From Antilocapra americana (Eukaryota; Chordata; Mammalia; Artiodactyla; Antilocapridae): a DNA stretch of 64,000 nt. Positions 58,628 through 64,000 of this stretch are shown here, in pieces. Numbering within the stretch: position 1 is the first letter of the stretch; every line of letters begins with the position of its first letter. Under the pieces are notes generated by a model. The model made no database searches and had not been told where the DNA came from. It saw only the letters and a program-made list of their open reading frames with translations. The stretch is taken from positions 37,465,656-37,529,655 of the forward strand of contig ML660201.1 of NCBI GenBank assembly GCA_007570785.1. The letters are read 5' to 3'. Position numbers and translations under genes: made by a program.

Positions 58628-60728
58628 AGTTCACTTCAGTTGCTCAGTCATGTCTGACTCTTCGCGACCCCATGGACCGCAGCTTGCCAGACCTCCCTGT
58701 CCATCACCAACTCGGGAGTCCACTCAAACTCATATCCATTGAGTCAGTGATGCCATCTAACCATCTCATCCTCTGTCGTCCCCTTTTCCTTCTGCCTTCA
58801 ATCTTTCCCAGCATCAGGGTCTTTTCAAATGAGTCAGTTCATTGCATCAAGTGGCCTAAGTATTGGACTTTCGCCTTCAACATCAGTCCTTCCAATAAAC
58901 ACCCAGGACTGATCTCCTTTAGGATGGACTGGTTGGATCTCCTTGCAGTCCAAGGGACTCTCAAGAGTCTTCTTCAACACCACAGTTCAAAAGCATCAAT
59001 TCTTCAGCAGTCATCTTTCTTTGTAGTCTAACTCTCATATCCATACATGACTACTGGAAAAACCGTAGCCTTGACGAGACAGACTTTTGTTTGCAAAGTA
59101 ATGTCTCTGCTTTTTAATATGCTGTCTATGTTGGTCATGACTTTCCTTCCAAGGAGTAAGCGTCTTTTAATTTTATGGCTGCAGTCACCATCTTCAGTGA
59201 TTTTGAAGCCCCAAAAAAATAAAGTCAGTCACTGTTTCCCCATCCATTTGCCATAAAGTGATGGAACTGGATTCTATGATCTTAGTTTTCTGAATGTTGA
59301 GCTTTAAGCCAACTTTTTCACTCTCCTCTTTCACTTTCATTGAGAGGCTTTTTAGTTCTTCTTCACGTTCTGCCGTAAGGGTGGTGTCCATCTGTATATC
59401 TGAAGTTATTGATATTTCTCCCAGCAATCTTGATTCCAGCTTGTGCTTCTTCCAGCCCAGCATTTCTCATGGTGTTCTCTGCATAAAAATTAAATAAGCG
59501 GAGTGACAATCTACAGCCTTGATGTACTCCTTTTCCTATTTGGAACCAGTCTGTTGTTCCATGTCCAGTTCTATCTGTTGCCTCCTGACCTGCATACAGA
59601 TTTCTCAAGAGGCAGCTCAGGTGGTCTGGTATCTCATCTGTTGAAGAATTTTCCACAGTTTATTGTGATCTACACAGTCAAAGGCTTTGGCATAGGTAAC
59701 AAAGCAGAAATAGATATTTTTCTGGAACTCTCTTGCTTTTCTGATGATCCAGTGGATGTTAGCAACTTGATCTCTGGTTCCTCTGTCTTTTCTAAAACCA
59801 GCTTGAACATCTGGAAGCTTACGGTTCATGTATTGCTGAAGCCTGGCTTGGAGGATTTTGAGCATTATTTTACTAGAACGTGAGATGAGTGCAATTGTGT
59901 GATAGTTTGAGCATTCTTTGACATTGCCTTTCTTTGGGATTGGAATGAAAACTGACCTTTTCCAGTCCCGTGGCCACTGCTGAGTTTTCCAAATTTGCTG
60001 GCATATTGAGTACAGCACTTGGACAGAATCATCTTTTAGGATTTGAAATAGCTCAACTGGAATTCCATCACCTCTACTAGCTTTGTTCATTATAATGCTT
60101 CCTAAGGCCCACTTGACTTCATGTTCCAGGATTTCTGGCTCTAGGTGAGTGATCATACCATAATGATTATCTGGGTCATGAAGATCTTTTTACTATTGTC
60201 TTTCTGTGTATTCTTGCCACCTCTTCTTAATAGCTTCTGCTTCTGTTAGGTCCATACCATTTCTGTCCTTTATTGAGCCCATCTTTGCATGAAATGTTCC
60301 CTTGGTATCTCTAATTTTCTTGAAGAGATCTCTAGTCTTTGCCAGTCTATTGTTTCCCTCTATTTCTTTACACTGATCACTGAGGAAGGCTTTCTTATCT
60401 CTCCTTGCTATTCTTTGGAACTCTGCATTCAGATGGGATTATTTTTCCTTTTTTCCTTTGCTTTTCGCTTCTCTTCTTTTCACAGCTATTTGTAAGGCCT
60501 CCTCAGACAGCCATTTTGCTTTTTTTTTTGCATTTCTTTTTCTTGGGTATGGTCTTAATCCCTGTCTCCTGTACAGTATCACGAACCTCCGCCCATAGTT
60601 CATCAGGCACTCTGTCTGTCAGATCTAGTCCCTAAAATCTATTTCTCACTTCCACTGTATAATTGTAAGGGATTTGATTTAGGTCATACCTGAATGGTCT
60701 AGTGGTTTTCCCTATTTTCTTCAATTTA
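58628..60728 (-). mobile_element. BovB (RTE) LINE, 2.1 kb, 5' truncated, inactive RT
   Basis: The longest BovB copy. The 3' end lies left (cagttcacttcagttgctca). Going 5' along the minus strand it covers the 3' UTR, the ORF C-terminus, the reverse-transcriptase domain and part of the linker toward the endonuclease. A frame at 59617-60156 (179 codons) holds RT fingers and motif A: residues 153-168 read VTYAKAFDCVDHNKLW, so the acidic residue before YAKAFD is replaced by Thr (codon at 59695-59697). About 300 bases on, near 59388, an extra base disrupts the YADD box: one frame reads YTDG and the frame shifts. It ends near 60728. The endonuclease end is absent. Confidence 0.96.
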
Positions 60729-60729
60729 G

Positions 60730-62105
60730 AGGCAGGTAAATAAGGAAATCCTTTTGAAGATGGGAGGGTGGTTTTTTCATAAAATGGTAGGGGAGGGGAG
60801 GGTTTCTTAACCATTCCTGTTTTCTGGGAGTACAGTGTAAAGTTCCACATCAGTAAATAATTTCCCTGGTCTGTAAATCCACAGATTAGGTAAGTCACCT
60901 TCCTGGAATGTCAATTTTAGTATAACATGTGTGTATGGAGTTGTTATTTTTCAGGAAGCCTTGATATATTATGAAATGGATGAAAATTGTGTACATCTTT
61001 AAGGTTAAAGCGTGAGAGCTTTATAAAATTTCTACTTCTGTTCATCCACTCTATTTTCTCCTCCTCCCCTTTCTCTCACCCTAGTGAAGCAAATAATAAT
61101 TTTGTTTGGCTGCCTTATTTTCATGAAAATATTAGAGAAACATGGGCCTAAAGCCTCCACATCTGCTATTTATATAGAACCCTAGATGAATAGCAACATT
61201 CTAGATGAAAGAATTAGCATCAACAAAGAAAGAAAACTGGGAGAGTGAAATGTGCATCTGAGACCCAAGAAATTTCCTTTGGCGTATACAGAGTTTGTGA
61301 ATGGGTGAGAAAAGTAGAATGAATATACAGCTGACAGACTAGGTTGTAATGTAGAATTTGAACTGTACATTGAGGTCTTTGGACTGAATTCATTTGGCAA
61401 ACAGTGTCCATTAAAAGCTGTTGAGCAAAGAATGGACCTATTACAAGTTGGATTTTTTTAAAAAAAAATTATTTTCTGTTATCTAAAGTCATGACTATCA
61501 TAAATATATATAACAGTGCATTAAAGATGTTTAGTTAATTCATAAGGGAACCTGCAGATATAATGGGTTCAAAAAAGAATTGGAAATGCTTTCACATTTA
61601 TAGAATGAGGATATTGAGATGAATGTGCAAATGGCATCCAGACTGGTTTTTCTGCAGGTGTTGAGGCAAGGTGGAGTAGGCAGGAAGTCAGTTAAATGCC
61701 TACCAGACAGGAAATAATTTTCGTGTCTAATATTTTAATTACTTTCAGTTACCTATAACTTATAGAGTTGTAAAATGGCTAAAACAATGAAAGGGCTAGA
61801 CAGTGGATTCTTTTCCACTAAGTCATACTGTTTTTTTCTGAAGGATTTGTTATAAGCTTGTTATTAAGTAAGATCACCACAGTGTGAAAGTTTGGTTTGA
61901 CAAGGAAGAAAGTAGATGCATAAAGAAAGTTGGGAGAGTTTGCAGTGTCCGAAGGAGAGGAGTCTTCAAGGCTATGACTAGGATGATGGTTCTGGAGAGG
62001 AACAAAGTCGAAGCAGCAGCCTACTAAGACACGCTGGGCCTACTGAGATTATCAATTGATTTACACGTAGGAAGGAAGAAGACAAGCCTCGTGGCCAAAA
62101 CTATA
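60730..62105. other. unique stretch
   Basis: A short G-rich segment near 60779-60802 (ggtaggggaggggagggttt) is the only notable composition. Two overlapping minus-strand frames at 61182-61411 lack known motifs. Confidence 0.35.
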
Positions 62106-62109
62106 TCCA

Positions 62110-62315
62110 TATTTGGGTCCTGGATCCACCTAGTTATCAGGTGACCTCACACAACTGTGAGGGACTTTGAGCTCTTAGGTTGAGTTTGGTAATCTCTAAA
62201 ACAACCCTAAAACCTATCTCCTAGTTTTGTGAAAAATGAGGTAGTACATATTAAGTAAGCTTGGTTCATAGTAAAAGGCCAATCAGTGTTAGCTGCTATT
62301 GTTACTATTATTCCG
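62110..62315 (+). mobile_element. MIR SINE
   Basis: tcctggatccacctagttat, a core with gtgacctcacacaactgtga near 62141, gtgaaaaatgaggtagtaca near 62230 and a tail tgttagctgctattgttact near 62287. Confidence 0.75.
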
Positions 62316-62319
62316 TCTC

Positions 62320-63100
62320 CACTTCTCTCTTTTTTTCTCCTTTAAGGTTTTAAACTTGGATTAGAGGAAAATTAATTTTAACATATTGACTGATTAGGGA
62401 GTCATCCTGAACAGAGTAAGGATGAAAACCAAGGAGTGAATAAAATCCTTACCTGAGAAAAAGAGTATAAAGCTAGAAGATTCCATTAATTAGGCAAGAA
62501 GAAGTCAGTGAAAAATACGTGGATGGGTAGTGTTTGTTACTCTTTATTATCAAATTATTGTATATGGAGAGAGTTGATCTAGGAAGAATCCAAGAGAGAA
62601 GTATTAACCAAGCGATGATAGGAGAAGGATTCAGAGAATATTCAGGAAAGAAGAGTAAGTTTAGTGGGATGAGGGAATTTCAGAGGCTTGATGTTGATGA
62701 TGAGAGACACCCAGAGATTGGACAGTCATTGTTGCAGTGCAGTTAAGGGATATGAAGCTAGGAGAATGTGCGGATTCTCTCATTACTTGCTAATTTCAAT
62801 TACTAATGACTTTTTAGGCACATGGGTAAGAGTTCAGAATAGGCACTATAGAGAATTTAAGGAGTCAAGAAGAGACAGAGAAGAGCTAGCTGAGTAGTGG
62901 TAAGCGCAGTGGAAGTCCCTAAACTCGGGATCGTCTGTACAAGGTATCATGGTGATCGAGTCACGAGAATTCAGGCATTTCTCACTAGAATTTGCTTTTG
63001 AAAACCAGGCTGTCAAGTAGATCCAAATGTGCTAACTTAAAGTGTTTCATTCAGGGACTGAATTCCTGGTAAGGACAGGGTATGACTTAAGTCATAGTTC
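62320..63100. other. unique sequence
   Basis: No feature firmly recognised. Confidence 0.3.
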
Positions 63101-63110
63101 TGACCATAAC

Positions 63111-63325
63111 AACCTCCCTGGTAGCTCAGTGGTAAAAAAAAATCCTCCTGCCAGTGCAAGAGACATGGGTTCGATCCCTGGGTTACAAAGATCGCCTGGA
63201 GAAGGAAATGGGGACCCACTCCAGTATACCCGCATGGGAAATCTCAGGGACAGAGGAACCTGAAAAGCTACAGTCCATGGGGTCACAAAAGAGTCGGGCG
63301 CGACTTTGCAGCTAAACAACAGCTA
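63111..63325 (+). mobile_element. Bov-tA SINE
   Basis: Sense copy: aacctccctggtagctcagt, an A-run expansion inside the head near 63136-63142, gatcgcctggagaaggaaat and gggtcacaaaagagtcgggc. The short repeat accataa at 63103-63109 and 63326-63332 is a plausible target duplication. Confidence 0.92.
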
Positions 63326-63334
63326 ACCATAAAC

Positions 63335-64000
63335 TCTGATTATTAATGTCTGCTCTTGCCCATCCAGGGTTGCAGACTGAGGTCTCCGTGGCCAACTGGA
63401 GGCCACAGACTATTTTCCCTGGTCCTCTTGGCTTTATTTATTTACTTTAAAAGAAAAGAAAATATGGTATAGCTGTCAAAGTTTTAATTGGGAGATTTTA
63501 CACTTAAGATTTTATACTCTGGAAAAATCTCCTCCTCTGAGCAGCTTGTCAGTGGCCTAGATTCCACCACCTTTGGATAATGCCTGATCTGCCCAGCTTA
63601 TTGCAGTCCCCATTTTTCCCTATTATTCTTAGAGCAGCACCACTCGACTCACTTACTTTACCTGCCAGGGCCCTGTAGATCTTGATCCTTGTAATCCATG
63701 CCCAATCCCACTCAGTTACCGTCTCGGCTTTAGATTTGTTTCTATATGAACTCATGTTTAAGCCCTGGGAAACTCCTTTACCCTAGATAGATAATACTGA
63801 AATGGATTCCCCCAGCTCATTATATTCATCTAAGGTGAGATAGAGTTGTCTACACCTCTACGAGAAAAGCAGTACATCATATCTATTCATTGCATTAACT
63901 TTACAGAAAAGTTAGGAGAATTATCTTGACACTTTATTCTTAACCTAAATCATAAGGAAAAGTTACTATAATTCTGCCATCTGTTCAAGTTTTTAAAGCC
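63335..64000. other. unassigned sequence to window end
   Basis: The stretch 63360-63760 looks like a decayed old repeat in texture, but I cannot name a family. No exon is supported. Confidence 0.3.

Noticed and set aside
59617..60156. 179-codon minus-strand open frame as a gene
   Set aside because: It is the reverse-transcriptase part of a BovB LINE, truncated and with damaged catalytic motifs.

Overview
This window looks like ruminant nuclear DNA (cattle, buffalo, sheep or goat type). The evidence is the repeat content: many Bov-tA SINEs (tRNA-like head joined to a Bov-A body), two Bov-A2 dimers, several BovB (RTE-class) LINE fragments, CHR-2-like SINEs shared by ruminants, hippos and whales, a probable Mariner_BT-type remnant, and LINE-1 copies with an artiodactyl-type 3' end. 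I cannot name the species from the sequence alone. Family names rest on remembered consensus features and were not searched.

I found no convincing protein-coding exon, tRNA, rRNA, snRNA or CpG-island promoter. The longer open frames are LINE ORF2 remnants, SINE read-through or chance frames. The window is best read as intergenic DNA or the inside of a large intron. Roughly half is recognisable interspersed repeat.

Layout. 0-11 kb: sparse MIR and Bov-tA copies, an MLT1 LTR broken by a CHR-2 and a Bov-tA (3.8-4.7 kb), an old L1 3' end and an MLT1-like LTR (7.3-8.5 kb), then a CHR-2, Bov-tA and Bov-A2 cluster (9.8-10.8 kb). 11-22 kb: an AT-rich inverted repeat with microsatellites (11 kb), a three-copy MIR cluster (14.7-15.6 kb) and long unique stretches. 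22-33 kb: an artiodactyl L1 3' end, MLT1/MIR mosaics, an MLT1-like LTR split by Bov-tA, and a younger L1 3' end (31.7-32.4 kb). 35-43 kb: the densest mosaic, with antisense L1, a BovB nested in L1, a candidate retrocopy, a solo LTR with a 4-bp target duplication, a head-to-head Bov-tA pair, another BovB and another antisense L1. 43-52 kb: Bov-A2, an MLT1 split by CHR-2, and two antisense L1M blocks. 52-56 kb: two LTRs of the same family as the 38.6-kb solo LTR, in the same orientation, each interrupted by younger elements. 56-64 kb: antisense L1M with a large CA microsatellite, a 2.1-kb BovB with a dead reverse transcriptase, MIR and Bov-tA.

Nested insertions give a relative history: MIR, L1M and MLT1 first, then CHR-2 and the ERV-like LTRs, then BovB, Bov-tA and Bov-A2. 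I saw no evidence of a new functional system. The items most worth checking are the inverted repeat at 11 kb, the possible degenerate provirus at 52.8-56.0 kb, the candidate retrocopy at 38.3 kb, and a few long repeat-free intervals that may be conserved non-coding DNA.
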